Notes: generated by a model not told the origin, from the letters alone. 64,000 nucleotides of DNA from Enteractinococcus helveticum (GCF_001657475.1 NZ_LXEY01000011.1:62001-126000), one strand, 5' to 3'. Positions 48,581-58,739 are shown, numbered from the stretch's first letter. Numbers and translations are program-made.

Positions 48581-50038
48581 TTACCAGGAACTGGCAACCG
48601 GGCGTCCTTCTTCATATCCTGCGGCAGATTGGATCCCGACGACGGCGCGCTCGTGGAATTCCGCCAGATTTTTGGCCCCAGCGTAAGTCATCGATGACCG
48701 TACCCCTGCGGTGATGTCATCTAACAGATCTTCCACGGATGGATGGGCTGGGTCGACATACATTTTCGATCCGGAGACGCCTTCTTCAAAGAAGGCTTTG
48801 CGGGCACGTGCGAATGCATCATCTTGGGCGGTGCGAGCCGATACAGCTCGAGCCGAGGCCATACCGAAGTTCTCTTTGTACTTGCGGCCATCACGATCCA
48901 TGAACATATCCCCGGGTGATTCCATGGTGCCAGCAAACCACGAGCCAATCATCACCTGTGACGCCCCTGCAGCCAGCGCTAGGGCAACGTCGCGTGGATA
49001 CTTGATTCCGCCATCGGCCCAGACGTGTTTTCCATGGGAGGCTGCCGCTTGGGCGCAATCGTAAACCGCCGAGAATTGTGGGCGACCGACTGCCGTCATC
49101 ATGCGCGTGGTACACATCGCACCAGGGCCGACTCCAACTTTGACGATATCGGCGCCAGCTTCGATCAGATCATGGGCACCATCGGCCGAGACGACGTTAC
49201 CTGCGACCACAGGAACCGGCAGATCGCGCAAGCTGCGCAACGCGGTTAACATTTTCTCCTGGTGACCGTGAGCGGTGTCGACCACAATGACATCGATACC
49301 GCTGGCCACCAACGCTTCGGCATGCTCGGCAACATCCGCGTTGACTCCCACTGCGGCACCTACACGCAAGCGGCCTTGGGCATCAGTGGCAGGCGTGAAA
49401 ATGGTCGAACGCAGCACGCCGTTCAGGGTCAGCACACCCACCAGACGCGTGCCGTCAACAACGGGAGCGTAGTTGACCTGTGCATCATGCATTTTCATAT
49501 ACAAATCACGCAGCGCCTTGGCTCGCGCTTCTGCAGGCAGGTCCTTGAGATCAGAGGCGGCAACCGTATACAGCGGTTCGCGCAGTAGCGACTGCACCGA
49601 GGCAAATTGGTCGATGTTTTCAGTCTCGGCATTATGCACGATCCCCAGCAGCGATTGATTCGCATCGACAACACATACCGCTGGATGGTTGCGTTTTTCT
49701 GCCAGGTGGCGAACGTCTAAGACCCGATCATCCAGTCCCACATGCAGCGGGGTTTCAAATAGGGTGTCGCGAGATTTGATCCAGTCGATGGACTCTTGAA
49801 TGAGATGCAGTGGGGTGTCCTGCGGAAAAATCCCTAATCCACCACGGCGGGCGACGGTTTCTACCATGCGTCGACCCGTAACCCCGCTCATATTCGACGA
49901 CACCACGGGAATCGTGGTTCCAGTGCCATCGGTGGAGGATATATCAACACTCATTCTTGAACCGACCTCAGAACAGGACGGCACAAGAAAAACATCTGAA
50001 TACGTGAGGTCTGTAGAAACAGGATTAAGAAAACGCAT
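48581..50038 (-). CDS. guaB1: GuaB1-type GMP reductase / IMPDH-related protein
   Basis: IMPDH/GMPR barrel of 485 aa. The catalytic Cys loop [18 protein letters not shown] (about residues 298-315), [17 protein letters not shown] and a CBS pair inserted around residues 95-210 are visible. The N-terminus [20 protein letters not shown] matches the actinobacterial GuaB1 group, shown in mycobacteria to be GMP reductase rather than IMP dehydrogenase. The location next to the CNNM genes follows actinobacterial order. Activity is inferred from the subgroup. Confidence 0.87.
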   Translation of the reverse strand: MRFLNPVSTDLTYSDVFLVPSCSEVGSRMSVDISSTDGTGTTIPVVSSNMSGVTGRRMVETVARRGGLGIFPQDTPLHLIQESIDWIKSRDTLFETPLHVGLDDRVLDVRHLAEKRNHPAVCVVDANQSLLGIVHNAETENIDQFASVQSLLREPLYTVAASDLKDLPAEARAKALRDLYMKMHDAQVNYAPVVDGTRLVGVLTLNGVLRSTIFTPATDAQGRLRVGAAVGVNADVAEHAEALVASGIDVIVVDTAHGHQEKMLTALRSLRDLPVPVVAGNVVSADGAHDLIEAGADIVKVGVGPGAMCTTRMMTAVGRPQFSAVYDCAQAAASHGKHVWADGGIKYPRDVALALAAGASQVMIGSWFAGTMESPGDMFMDRDGRKYKENFGMASARAVSARTAQDDAFARARKAFFEEGVSGSKMYVDPAHPSVEDLLDDITAGVRSSMTYAGAKNLAEFHERAVVGIQSAAGYEEGRPVASSW

Positions 50039-50368
50039 AAAACCATCATGACAGCTTTTTGCTCGTGTGGCAGGAGTTACAAATCTGCACTACACTGCAA
50101 ATGTGTTGCACCTCACCTTTTTTACAGCACATTTTGCGTGCAGCCGATCTGTGAGCAATCCAACGTATTCTGTGGCAATTTGGATGCGAATGTCACTATG
50201 ATAGATCCAGCTGCCGTTGATGGCTGGCTTGAGTGAGTCCAGCCTCACTCAAACCAAGTACCGGGACACCATGAACGGCCCCCGACGGCGAGTTTCGTCG
50301 GCCCGGCGGTTAGAGATCTCGCCACGTGTACGCACAAAACACAAGAAATTACGGAAGAGGCCTTCACC
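50039..50368 (+). promoter_or_regulatory. Intergenic region with kgd promoter candidate
   Basis: No gene seen in this 330-bp divergent gap between guaB1 and kgd. TATGAT at 50197-50202 is a near-consensus -10 for kgd, but no good -35 lies at standard spacing. GGAAGAGG about 9 bases before the GTG of kgd is its ribosome site. The stretch 50080-50200 is AT-richer than the flanking genes. Confidence 0.4.
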
Positions 50369-53300
50369 GTGCCAGAACTTACGTCCGCCCAGCTCTCCGA
50401 GGAATTTCCCGGCAATGAGTGGCTTGTTGCGGATATCTACGAAAAGTACAAGGCGGATAAGTCTTCTGTGGATGAAAAATGGGCTGAGATTTTCGCCCGT
50501 TTAGAAGCTGCCAACACCTCTGATTTCCCACAGAGCTCAGCAGATTCACAGACCGCCGCACCTGCTCAAACAGCACAGAAACAAGCTGCAACTTCTGCAG
50601 CCGCCGCTCCGAAGACGGCAACGAAAACTGCGACTGAAGCAACCGCGGCCAACGGGACGAAACCACCGAAACCAAGAGTTCGCCGTGCTGAAGCCGCCCC
50701 ACATGCCATTACCTCTGAGCCATCGATTGCTCCTCGCCAGGAGCAAAAAGAAGACGGCGAAAAAGCCAAAGAAGACGAATGGATTCGTCTTCGCGGTATG
50801 CCCCAGGCTATTGCCAGCAATATGGACGCGTCCCTGTCCATGCCAACCGCCACGACCGTGCGCGATTTGCCAGTCAAGGCCCTGGTGGATAACCGTACGA
50901 TCATCAACAACCACCTACAACGTACTCGCGGTGGGCGCGTGTCCTTCACCCACCTCATCGGATACGCAGTTATTCGCGCACTCGTCAAGCACCCAGAGAT
51001 GAACGCGATCTATCGCGAACAAGATGGCAAAAAATTCAAAGTCAATCCGGCGCATATTAACTTCGGTCTCGCCATTGACCTACCAAGCGACAAAGGCGAA
51101 CGCGCGCTCGTCCAGCCATCCATTAAAGCCGTTGAGGACATGAACTTCCGTGAGTTCTGGGAAGCGTACGACGATCTCGTCAAACGCGCCCTGAACAACA
51201 AGCTGACCATGGAAGACCACTCCGGCACGACCGTTTCGCTCACCAACCCGGGTGGTATTGGAACCGTTCACTCGGTACCTCGTCTGTCCGAAGGTCAGGC
51301 CGCCATCATTGGTGTTGGCGCGTTGACCTACCCGGCAGAATTTGAAGGCACCTCCCAGAAGGTCCTGTCTGATCTTGCCGTCTCCAAGACTATGACCGTC
51401 ACCTCCACCTATGACCACCGCGTCATCCAGGGTGCCGGCTCCGGTGAGTTCCTGCGCACCGTCCACAACCTGTTGCTGGGCGATGAGGATTTCTACGATG
51501 AAATCTTCGTCAACCTGCGTATTCCTCATGTGCCAGTTCGTTGGGCACCGGATGTCCAGGTTGATCCGCAGGATGAGGTCGGCAAAGCCGCCCGCATTCA
51601 GCAGCTCATCCACTCCTACCGTGTGCGCGGCCACCTGATCGCTGATACCGATCCACTGGAATACCGCATGCGCACCCACCCAGACCTTGACCTTGACTCA
51701 CATGGGCTGACCCTGTGGGACCTGGATCGTGTCTGGCCAACCGGTGGCATTGGCGGCAAGTCCCACATGCTACTGCGTGATCTGCTCGGTGTGCTGCGTG
51801 ACGCCTATACCCGCAACTCCGGGTATGAGTACATGCACATTGATGATCCAGAGCAACGCGCATGGTTCCAAGACAAACTGGAACACCCATTCGTGAAGCC
51901 CACACGTGAAGAACAGCTGCGCATTCTCGGTCGACTCAATGCTGCTGAAGCATTCGAAACCTTCCTGCAGACCAAATTCGTTGGTCAGAAGCGCTTCTCG
52001 CTCGAAGGCTCCGAGTCACTGATTCCACTGTTGGATGCACTCCTGTCGGGTGCCGCAGACGACGGCCTGGATGAAGTCGCCATCGGTATGGCCCACCGCG
52101 GTCGTCTCAACGTGTTGACCAACATCGCTGGCAAGACCTTTACCCAGGTCTTCCGGGAATTCGTTGGTGATATCGATTCCACCGTCGCTCAGGGCTCGGG
52201 TGATGTGAAATACCACCTGGGCACCGAAGGAACGTTCACCTCATATAACGGCAACACCACCACCGTGTCAGTTGCCGCCAACCCATCACACCTAGAAGCC
52301 GTCAACCCGGTTCTGGAAGGCATTGTGCGTGCCAAGCAGGACCGCTACGACCACGGTGCGAAGTCACCCAAGTCGTTTTCGGTACTGCCAATCCAGGTTC
52401 ACGGTGACGCCGCATTCGCCGGCCAGGGTGTCGTCTTTGAGACCATGCAGATGTCTCAGCTCCGCGGCTACCGCACCGGTGGAACCCTGCATGTTGTGAT
52501 TAACAACCAGGTCGGGTTCACTACCCCACCATCGCAGTCGCGTTCGTCGACGTATGCCACCGACGTTGCCCGTTCCATTCAGGCACCGGTCTTCCACGTC
52601 AATGGTGATGACCCAGAAGCAGTAGTGCACGCAGCACAGCTGGCCTTCGAATACCGTCAGCGTTTCCACCGCGATGTTGTCCTGGATCTAATTACCTATC
52701 GTCGTCGTGGTCACAACGAAGGTGACGACCCATCGATGACCCAGCCAGGCATGTACAACCTGATCGCCAATAAGACTTCGACTCGTCGTCTCTATGTGGA
52801 TGCGCTGGTTGGTCGTGGTGATATCACCCAGGAAGAAGCCGATCAGGCAGCTGCTGACTACAAGAACCGTCTGGAGTCTGCGTTCGCAGAAATTGGTGAG
52901 GCCGAGACCTCGCCAATCCCAGTGCTAGGTTCAGCACACGGTATTGAGGACACTTCCAAGATCTACACGCCAGAATCCACAGCGATCTCTGAGGATATGC
53001 TGCGTCGCATCGGCGAAGTCCACATGGAGATCCCAGAGGGCTTCAACGTCCATCCGAAACTGCTCACGCTGCTGGAACGCCGTAACAAGATGGCCATCGA
53101 TGGCAACATCGACTGGGGCTTTGCCGAGCTGGCAGCCTTTGGCTCGTTGATGATGGAAGGCGTACCCGTACGTTTGGCCGGTCAGGATACCCGCCGTGGT
53201 ACCTTCGTCCAGCGTCACGCGGTCTTCTACGATCGCGAAACGAATGACGAATGGACCCCGCTGTCCTCGCTGTCACACAACCAGGGCAAGTTCTGGGTAT

Positions 53301-54124
53301 ATAACTCCCTGCTGAGCGAATACGCCGCACTGGGCTTCGAATACGGATACTCAGTAGAGCGTCCAGAAGCACTGGTGCTGTGGGAAGCTCAATTCGGTGA
53401 CTTCGTCAATGGCGCCCAGATCGTTATCGATGAGTTCATCTCCTCGTCCCAGCAGAAATGGAACCAACACTCCTCGATCGTGTTGTTGTTGCCGCACGGC
53501 TACGAAGGTCAGGGACCTGACCACTCATCAGCACGCATTGAGCGGTTCCTACAGCTGTCTGCCGAGAACAACATGCGTGTGGTGCAGCCATCCTATGGGG
53601 CAAACCACTTCCACTTGCTGCGCGAACACGCGTACTCCAGCCCACGCCGTCCACTGATTGTGTTCAGTCCAAAACAGCTGCTGCGTCTGCGCGCTGCGGC
53701 TTCCCAGGTAGACGACTTCACCAAGGGTCGTTTCATGCCGGTCGTCCCAGACGAAACCGCACCGAAGTCAGCCAAGCAGCTGCTGCTGGTCTCCGGACGG
53801 CTGTACTACGACCTTGTCCAGCACCGCAAGGCATTGGACATGGAATCGGATGTTGCCATCGCGCGTGTCGAACAGCTCTACCCACTGCCAGCTGAAGAGA
53901 TTCAAGCCGAGCTCAACAAGTACACCAACGCGAAGGTCTCCTGGGTTCAAGATGAACCAGCAAACCAGGGACCATGGCCATTCATGCTGCAGAACCTGCT
54001 GCCTGAACTGGACCGCGAGGTCTCGCTCATTAGCCGCCAAGCTGCAGCTTCTCCATCCGCCGGTAACAAGCCGCGTCATGATGAAGAACAGGACACCCTG
54101 CTACAGGATATCTTCGGCTCCTAG
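50369..54124 (+). CDS. kgd: Multifunctional 2-oxoglutarate dehydrogenase/decarboxylase Kgd
   Basis: Thiamine-diphosphate enzyme oxidising 2-oxoglutarate in the TCA cycle, 1251 aa. Actinobacterial fusion architecture: a short N-terminal E1 segment (EEFPGNEWLVADIYEKYKAD, about residues 10-30), an Ala/Thr/Lys-rich linker, an E2-type succinyltransferase domain (about 125-370, with TYDHRVIQGAGSGEFLR) and the E1 decarboxylase (about 400-1240, with MAHRGRLNVLTNIAGK and the RRRGHNEGDDPSMTQP cofactor region). It can yield succinyl-CoA with E3, or succinate semialdehyde or hydroxy-oxoadipate alone. The N-terminal region usually binds GarA. GTG start with a good ribosome site. Confidence 0.96.
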   Translation: MPELTSAQLSEEFPGNEWLVADIYEKYKADKSSVDEKWAEIFARLEAANTSDFPQSSADSQTAAPAQTAQKQAATSAAAAPKTATKTATEATAANGTKPPKPRVRRAEAAPHAITSEPSIAPRQEQKEDGEKAKEDEWIRLRGMPQAIASNMDASLSMPTATTVRDLPVKALVDNRTIINNHLQRTRGGRVSFTHLIGYAVIRALVKHPEMNAIYREQDGKKFKVNPAHINFGLAIDLPSDKGERALVQPSIKAVEDMNFREFWEAYDDLVKRALNNKLTMEDHSGTTVSLTNPGGIGTVHSVPRLSEGQAAIIGVGALTYPAEFEGTSQKVLSDLAVSKTMTVTSTYDHRVIQGAGSGEFLRTVHNLLLGDEDFYDEIFVNLRIPHVPVRWAPDVQVDPQDEVGKAARIQQLIHSYRVRGHLIADTDPLEYRMRTHPDLDLDSHGLTLWDLDRVWPTGGIGGKSHMLLRDLLGVLRDAYTRNSGYEYMHIDDPEQRAWFQDKLEHPFVKPTREEQLRILGRLNAAEAFETFLQTKFVGQKRFSLEGSESLIPLLDALLSGAADDGLDEVAIGMAHRGRLNVLTNIAGKTFTQVFREFVGDIDSTVAQGSGDVKYHLGTEGTFTSYNGNTTTVSVAANPSHLEAVNPVLEGIVRAKQDRYDHGAKSPKSFSVLPIQVHGDAAFAGQGVVFETMQMSQLRGYRTGGTLHVVINNQVGFTTPPSQSRSSTYATDVARSIQAPVFHVNGDDPEAVVHAAQLAFEYRQRFHRDVVLDLITYRRRGHNEGDDPSMTQPGMYNLIANKTSTRRLYVDALVGRGDITQEEADQAAADYKNRLESAFAEIGEAETSPIPVLGSAHGIEDTSKIYTPESTAISEDMLRRIGEVHMEIPEGFNVHPKLLTLLERRNKMAIDGNIDWGFAELAAFGSLMMEGVPVRLAGQDTRRGTFVQRHAVFYDRETNDEWTPLSSLSHNQGKFWVYNSLLSEYAALGFEYGYSVERPEALVLWEAQFGDFVNGAQIVIDEFISSSQQKWNQHSSIVLLLPHGYEGQGPDHSSARIERFLQLSAENNMRVVQPSYGANHFHLLREHAYSSPRRPLIVFSPKQLLRLRAAASQVDDFTKGRFMPVVPDETAPKSAKQLLLVSGRLYYDLVQHRKALDMESDVAIARVEQLYPLPAEEIQAELNKYTNAKVSWVQDEPANQGPWPFMLQNLLPELDREVSLISRQAAASPSAGNKPRHDEEQDTLLQDIFGS

Positions 54125-54148
54125 TCGAACCTTCTATTTGTAGTCCAA

Positions 54149-54182
54149 CCTGTTGCGGTCCAAGTTTTTGGACCGCAACAGG
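54149..54182 (+). terminator. Terminator of kgd
   Basis: 15-bp perfect stem CCTGTTGCGGTCCAA / TTGGACCGCAACAGG with a 4-base loop, 25 bp after the kgd stop. The tail is TGTTTAACC. Confidence 0.82.
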
Positions 54183-54251
54183 TGTTTAACCACCCATTTT
54201 GGTTCTAGACGACTACAGTGGATACAACCAATAGGCGAAGGAAAAGAGGCA

Positions 54252-54869
54252 ATGCACGTGCACACACGAAACATCCGGTTGTTCTCCGTTGGATCTCGAA
54301 CACTCACCGGTGTTGGTGATGCGCGCGGCCTCGGCTGGCTAGGTCGAGTTTTGGCCAAAACCCACGCGCCAGACCTCGTTATTGAGTCCTATCCGTTAGT
54401 CTTCCCGAACGAGACCACAGAGCAACTCTCAGAGCGTTGGGAACCAGAAATACTGCCGAGACTGGCAAAACATGAAACAGAAAACCGCATGATTATAGCG
54501 GTGCCACACGATCCGATGGCAAGTGCAGGTTCCTCGGCACGAGCCCGTCTGCATTTGGCCAATATTCTCGACCGAGCGGCCCAGCACAATCTTTCCACGT
54601 TCGTGGTTGGCCCTACCCCGGCACAAGACCAAGACATGAACGCTCACCTTGCACAGCTCAATGCTGCGTATCAAGATGTCGCAGAACGACGCGGGGTCAC
54701 CTATATTGATGCGCTCACCGATCTAGTGAACCACCAGAACTTCAACGAAGACGTCATGATCAACGAAGGGTTACCAGGCCAAGCCGCCTATGGACTCATT
54801 GCCTGGCTGGTGTTGAATCGCGGCTGGTTTGAATGGCTTGGTATTGCAGACCCCAGCATTCATGGCTAA
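54252..54869 (+). CDS. GDSL/SGNH-type esterase
   Basis: A 205-aa protein of the SGNH hydrolase fold. Block I is LFSVGSRTLTGVGDARGLGW (about residues 10-30), with Ser in the expected place but GSR instead of GDS; MIIAVPHDPMAS resembles block III, and the C-terminal INEGLPGQAAYGLIAWLV replaces the usual DxxH. A GDSL-type gene beside kgd is common in Micrococcaceae. Substrate unknown, and the degenerate blocks leave activity open. ATG 54252 follows GAAAAGAGG. Confidence 0.7.
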   Translation: MHVHTRNIRLFSVGSRTLTGVGDARGLGWLGRVLAKTHAPDLVIESYPLVFPNETTEQLSERWEPEILPRLAKHETENRMIIAVPHDPMASAGSSARARLHLANILDRAAQHNLSTFVVGPTPAQDQDMNAHLAQLNAAYQDVAERRGVTYIDALTDLVNHQNFNEDVMINEGLPGQAAYGLIAWLVLNRGWFEWLGIADPSIHG

Positions 54870-54918
54870 TTGTCAGTGGTACACTAACGGGGAACCATTT
54901 AAAGAAAGGAGCCACTCA

Positions 54919-54993
54919 ATGAGCAAACGTGGTCGCAAACGTAAGGATCGTCGCAAGAACCGTGCCAACTCTGGCAAGCGTCCAAACGCCTAA
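54919..54993 (+). CDS. 50S ribosomal protein bL37 (24 aa)
   Basis: A tiny basic protein, MSKRGRKRKDRR...SGKRPNA, of 24 residues. It matches the actinobacterial ribosomal protein bL37 first seen in mycobacterial ribosome structures: a Lys/Arg-rich helix ending GKRPNA. A strong ribosome site AAAGGAG sits 8 bases upstream, and a terminator follows 17 bases after the stop, so it is an independent unit. TACACT near 54879 may be its -10. A location beside sigH/rsrA is typical of this gene. Too short for most gene callers. Confidence 0.9.
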   Translation: MSKRGRKRKDRRKNRANSGKRPNA

Positions 54994-55010
54994 ACGATCT
55001 TGAAAAGAAA

Positions 55011-55042
55011 AAAAGTCTGAACCACCTGGTTCAGACTTTTTT
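55011..55042. terminator. Bidirectional terminator between bL37 and rsrA
   Basis: 13-bp stem AAAAGTCTGAACC / GGTTCAGACTTTT with a 4-base loop and T-runs on both strands, between convergent genes. Confidence 0.93.
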
Positions 55043-55065
55043 GTTTCCCTCGTACAGGGCAAAAA

Positions 55066-55353
55066 CTACTCGGTGGTTTTCAGCTCCTGGATGCGATGCA
55101 TGATCTTATCTTTCAGGCTGCGTGGTGCCTTTTCATCGCATGAGCGCTTCACGACGTCGCGAATGATCAATTCAAGATCGTGTTCCGACTGACAGGTTGT
55201 ACAGCCCTCAATGTGGGCGCGTACTTCTGCTAAATCAGCAGAACCTAGGGCACCGTCTAAATATTGGTAAATATTCTCAATGCGATCGTCAGTGCAACCA
55301 CCGTTTTCAAGGCAATCGGACTCGGTCCGAACGTGTTGTGCTTCATGTGTCAT
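55066..55353 (-). CDS. rsrA: Redox-sensing anti-sigma factor RsrA
   Basis: Zinc-containing anti-sigma factor that holds SigH inactive until disulfide stress oxidises its Cys residues. The ZAS motif is [14 protein letters not shown] (HxxxCxxC, about residues 47-60), with further Cys at DCLENGGC (about 14-19). 95 aa. Its ATG overlaps the sigH stop by 4 bp, ensuring stoichiometric synthesis. Confidence 0.93.
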   Translation of the reverse strand: MTHEAQHVRTESDCLENGGCTDDRIENIYQYLDGALGSADLAEVRAHIEGCTTCQSEHDLELIIRDVVKRSCDEKAPRSLKDKIMHRIQELKTTE

Positions 55354-56108
55354 TTTTGGGCCTCCTCCGATGCTTTTGACTGTTGTTTCTTCTGCAATTC
55401 GATCGCGCTTTTAATGCCGCGCTCAGCGGCATAATCGGTGAGTAATTCACGCAAGCTACGCCGTCCTCGGTGCAACCGCGACATCACCGTACCAATGGGC
55501 ACATCCAGAATGTCGGCGATCTCTTTATACGCAAAGCCTTCGACATCCGCTAAATACACCGGAATTCGGAAATCCTCGGAGATCTCGGCCAGCGCGTTTT
55601 TCACATCGCTGTCCGGCAAGACATCAAGGGCTTCGGTCTCAGCAGAACGCAAGCCAGAGGATGTATGCTCTGCGGCTCTGGCCATCTGCCAGTCTTCCAG
55701 ACCATCTCCATCAGCCTCTTGTGGACGGCGCTGACGCTTGCGATAAATATTGATGTACGTATTGGTGAGAATCCGAAATAACCAGGCCCGCAAATTCGTG
55801 CCGGGCTTGTACTGGTGAAACGAAGAATACGCCCGAGCGTAGGCTTCCTGCACCAAGTCCTCGGCGTCTTCGGGATTACGAGTCATCCGTAAGGCACCGG
55901 AGTACAGCTGATCCACGAATTGCATCGCGTCCCGTTCGAAACGGGCACGGCGCTGCTCATCCGTCTCAGCTTTCGGATCAATACGAGAGCCGTCATCGGC
56001 TGCGGGAATTTCAGAAGGCAAAGGAGTCATCCCAGCTAAGTCTAATCTCAAAACCTGCTCGTGAGAGGTTTCTGTCGGCGCATAAAGTGTTAGCACTGTT
56101 GTACACAC
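55350..56108 (-). CDS. sigH: ECF sigma factor SigH (SigR group)
   Basis: Controls the thiol-oxidative and heat stress regulon. Region 2 is [24 protein letters not shown] with [16 protein letters not shown] (about residues 77-118), and region 4 is [29 protein letters not shown] (about 193-221). 252 aa from GTG 56108; ATG 56030 would remove 26 residues and start nearer to region 2. In Streptomyces SigR also exists in two lengths from two starts, so both may be used. rsrA follows with a 4-bp overlap. Confidence 0.92.
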   Translation of the reverse strand: MCTTVLTLYAPTETSHEQVLRLDLAGMTPLPSEIPAADDGSRIDPKAETDEQRRARFERDAMQFVDQLYSGALRMTRNPEDAEDLVQEAYARAYSSFHQYKPGTNLRAWLFRILTNTYINIYRKRQRRPQEADGDGLEDWQMARAAEHTSSGLRSAETEALDVLPDSDVKNALAEISEDFRIPVYLADVEGFAYKEIADILDVPIGTVMSRLHRGRRSLRELLTDYAAERGIKSAIELQKKQQSKASEEAQK

Positions 56109-56150
56109 CCTCCCTACTGTGCTGCCAGACGTTCATCATCTAGCACTTAC

Positions 56151-56177
56151 AGCGAGAAGATGAACCTAAATATTCCC
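56151..56177 (-). promoter_or_regulatory. Candidate SigH-dependent promoter of sigH
   Basis: Minus-strand GGGAAT (56177-56172), then 18 bases, then GCT (56153-56151). The SigH/SigR consensus is GGGAAT-N18-GTT, so one of nine positions differs. It lies 43 bp upstream of the first sigH start and would give autoregulation, as known in relatives. Confidence 0.45.
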
Positions 56178-56280
56178 TCAACATCGGCCGAACTGCCACG
56201 CTGTCAGCGAGAACAAGGTATCTTGGAAGAAGTCTGGTCAACCTATTTTGTATATGTGAAAGAGGTCTGTGTTGGTCACA

Positions 56281-57642
56281 ATGACGCCCGCCCCCGGTGA
56301 AGACTGGTCCGCACCGTTTGCCGATGCTCCTATCCACGCCACCGTGGCATTACCGGGTTCTAAGTCATTGACGAATCGACACCTTGTGTTAGCAGCACTG
56401 TCGACCACCCCGAGTCGATTGACCGGCGTACTGGTCTCACGTGACACCGATCTGATGATCCAGGCGCTCACGGCCCTAGGCGCTACCTTCCAGCGCGTCG
56501 ATGGTGATCCGACCGTCCTGGATGTCACACCAATTGCGTTAGCCGCAACGACCGGGCCGATCACGGTAGAGTCCGGACTCGCCGGAACCGTTATGCGTTT
56601 TATCCCCGGTGTGGCTGCCGGGACCAATGCCACTGTGCTCGTCGACGGTGATGAACAATCCTATGCCCGCCCGATGGGACCCGTCATCGACGGGCTGATC
56701 CAAGCCGGTGCACGCATCAGCGCAAACGGTCAGGATCCGGTAACGAGTCTGCCACTCACGGTCCACGGCCAAGGAACCGTACCAGGTGGCGCGGTGGGTA
56801 TCGATTCGGGTGGATCTTCTCAGTTTGTTTCCGCTCTGTTGTTAGTGGGGGCAACGTTCCAACGCGGTCTCGATTTACGCCATACCGGGGAACATACTCC
56901 TAGCCCCGAACACATCGCCATGACCATCAATGTGCTGGAGGCGGCCGGTGTACGCATTGAGCACCCGGAGCCAAACCGCTGGATGGTGTTCCCCGGGCCC
57001 ATCACCACACCCGACACGGCCGTGGAACCGGATTTATCCAACGCAGGACCATATCTCGCCGCGGCCCTGGCCACTGGCGGCAGCGTCACCGTGCCGTACT
57101 GGCCACAAGAAACCACCCAGATTGGCAACCGCTGGCGCGAGATTCTACCCGCCTTTGGGGCAACCGTTAGTTTTGAACCGGTAGCTGGCACAAACTACGG
57201 CAATCTCACCGTCACCGGCAAGCGTGACGACAAGGGCCGCCCGGTGATCACCGGTGGTGGCGAAATCGCCGATCTAGCCGAGCTGACTCCCACGACCGCA
57301 GCACTGGCCCTGTTGGCAGATGGCCCAACACAGTTGACCAAAATTGGTCACCTCCGCGGGCACGAAACCGACCGGCTCAAAGCACTCAATGCTGAGGCCG
57401 CCAAACTTGGCGCCACCATTGAAGAGGGCACCGACTACCTGGCCTTTGCCGGCGGATATGACCTGACCGGTGCAACCCTGGACTCCTACGCGGATCACCG
57501 CATGGCCACCTTTGGCGCGATCATCGGCCTGGTTGTCAAAGACACCGTGGTCAACGACATCGCCACGACCGCCAAGACCATGCCCGATTTCCCAACCGCA
57601 TGGACCGCACTTGCCACCGGGCAACGGGACATCCGCGCATGA
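56281..57642 (+). CDS. aroA: 3-Phosphoshikimate 1-carboxyvinyltransferase (EPSP synthase)
   Basis: Shikimate pathway enzyme joining shikimate-3-P with PEP. Motifs: VALPGSKSLTNRHLVLAAL (about residue 24-42), SGLAGTVMRFIPGVAAG (LxGTxxR type, about 100), GSSQFVSALLLV (about 180) and the C-terminal DSYADHRMATFGAI (about 402). 453 aa from ATG 56281; CTG/GTG codons just upstream are alternatives. rsgA follows with an ATGA overlap. Facing sigH-rsrA is the conserved actinobacterial order. Confidence 0.95.
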   Translation: MTPAPGEDWSAPFADAPIHATVALPGSKSLTNRHLVLAALSTTPSRLTGVLVSRDTDLMIQALTALGATFQRVDGDPTVLDVTPIALAATTGPITVESGLAGTVMRFIPGVAAGTNATVLVDGDEQSYARPMGPVIDGLIQAGARISANGQDPVTSLPLTVHGQGTVPGGAVGIDSGGSSQFVSALLLVGATFQRGLDLRHTGEHTPSPEHIAMTINVLEAAGVRIEHPEPNRWMVFPGPITTPDTAVEPDLSNAGPYLAAALATGGSVTVPYWPQETTQIGNRWREILPAFGATVSFEPVAGTNYGNLTVTGKRDDKGRPVITGGGEIADLAELTPTTAALALLADGPTQLTKIGHLRGHETDRLKALNAEAAKLGATIEEGTDYLAFAGGYDLTGATLDSYADHRMATFGAIIGLVVKDTVVNDIATTAKTMPDFPTAWTALATGQRDIRA

Positions 57643-58739
57643 GCCGGTACCGCATCGATTACTCGCGCTACGACGAGTCATCGGTCCCCAATCGTCCCTC
57701 GAAACGCGGCAGCCGACCCCGCACCAAGGACCGCCCCGCCCACGAGGACGCCATCACCGGCCGCGTGACCACGGTGGATCGCGGACGCTACACCATCTAC
57801 CTACCCGCTGAACGCAAAACCAAAACCTCCCGCGGCACCAAGGCCCGCTACATCACCGCGATGCGCGCTCGTGAAATGCGCAACACCGCCATCGTGACCG
57901 GCGATCTCGTCGACATCGTCGGCGATACCTCCGGCCACGAGGGCACCCTGGCACGAATCGTGCGCCTGCAACCGCGCGAAACCGTGCTGCGACGCTCCGC
58001 CGACGACACGGACGCTTATGAGCGCGTCGTCGTAGCCAACGCCGATACCCTGGTCATCGTCGTCGCCGCCGCCAATCCCGAACCGCGCACCGGTTTTATC
58101 GACCGCGCCATGGTTGCTGCCTACGACGCCGGGATCACCCCGATATTATGCATTACCAAAACCGACCTGGCCGCTGCCGAGAAGCTCACGGAACACTACG
58201 CCCATCTGGACCTGGAAATATTTTCCATCGGACCGGTCAATACCGACGACGGCGATCCAAGCCTGGCTCCCATCCTGCATCCGGCTGATCTTGACACCAT
58301 CCAAGACCGACTGGCCGGGCACATCACCGCGCTCATCGGTCCATCCGGAGTTGGTAAATCCACCCTGCTCAACGCGCTGACCGGCGCAGATCGTGCCGTC
58401 GGCCACGTGAACGTGGTTACCGGTCGCGGCCGGCATACGTCGTCATCAGCACTGGCGATTCCGCTCAACCAAGCCGGCACGTCCATGATCATTGACACCC
58501 CGGGCATCCGATCCTTCGGCATGGGCCTGGTCGACCCAGACACCGTGGTCGCCGCGTTCGAAGATCTCATTGATGCTATCGTGGACTGCCCACGTGGTTG
58601 CACTCACACGCAAGACTCCCCCGGGTGCGCTTTGGATGCCTGGGTGGCCGCCGGTCACGCCGGAGAATCCGGACCCCAGCGTCTGGCCTCATTGCGCAGG
58701 CTATTGGAAAATCGCCTTGAAACCGAAGACTTTGACTAA
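57639..58739 (+). CDS. rsgA: Ribosome small-subunit-dependent GTPase A
   Basis: Circularly permuted GTPase helping late 30S assembly. An N-terminal OB-type domain (about residues 30-120) precedes the permuted G motifs: CITKTDLAAAE (G4, about 165), ALIGPSGVGKSTLLNAL (G1, about 225), GRGRHTSSSALAI (G2) and IIDTPGIRSFG (G3). The C-terminal zinc knuckle is CPRGCTHTQDSPGCAL (about 318-333). 366 aa; its ATG overlaps the aroA stop. Confidence 0.95.
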   Translation: MSRYRIDYSRYDESSVPNRPSKRGSRPRTKDRPAHEDAITGRVTTVDRGRYTIYLPAERKTKTSRGTKARYITAMRAREMRNTAIVTGDLVDIVGDTSGHEGTLARIVRLQPRETVLRRSADDTDAYERVVVANADTLVIVVAAANPEPRTGFIDRAMVAAYDAGITPILCITKTDLAAAEKLTEHYAHLDLEIFSIGPVNTDDGDPSLAPILHPADLDTIQDRLAGHITALIGPSGVGKSTLLNALTGADRAVGHVNVVTGRGRHTSSSALAIPLNQAGTSMIIDTPGIRSFGMGLVDPDTVVAAFEDLIDAIVDCPRGCTHTQDSPGCALDAWVAAGHAGESGPQRLASLRRLLENRLETEDFD

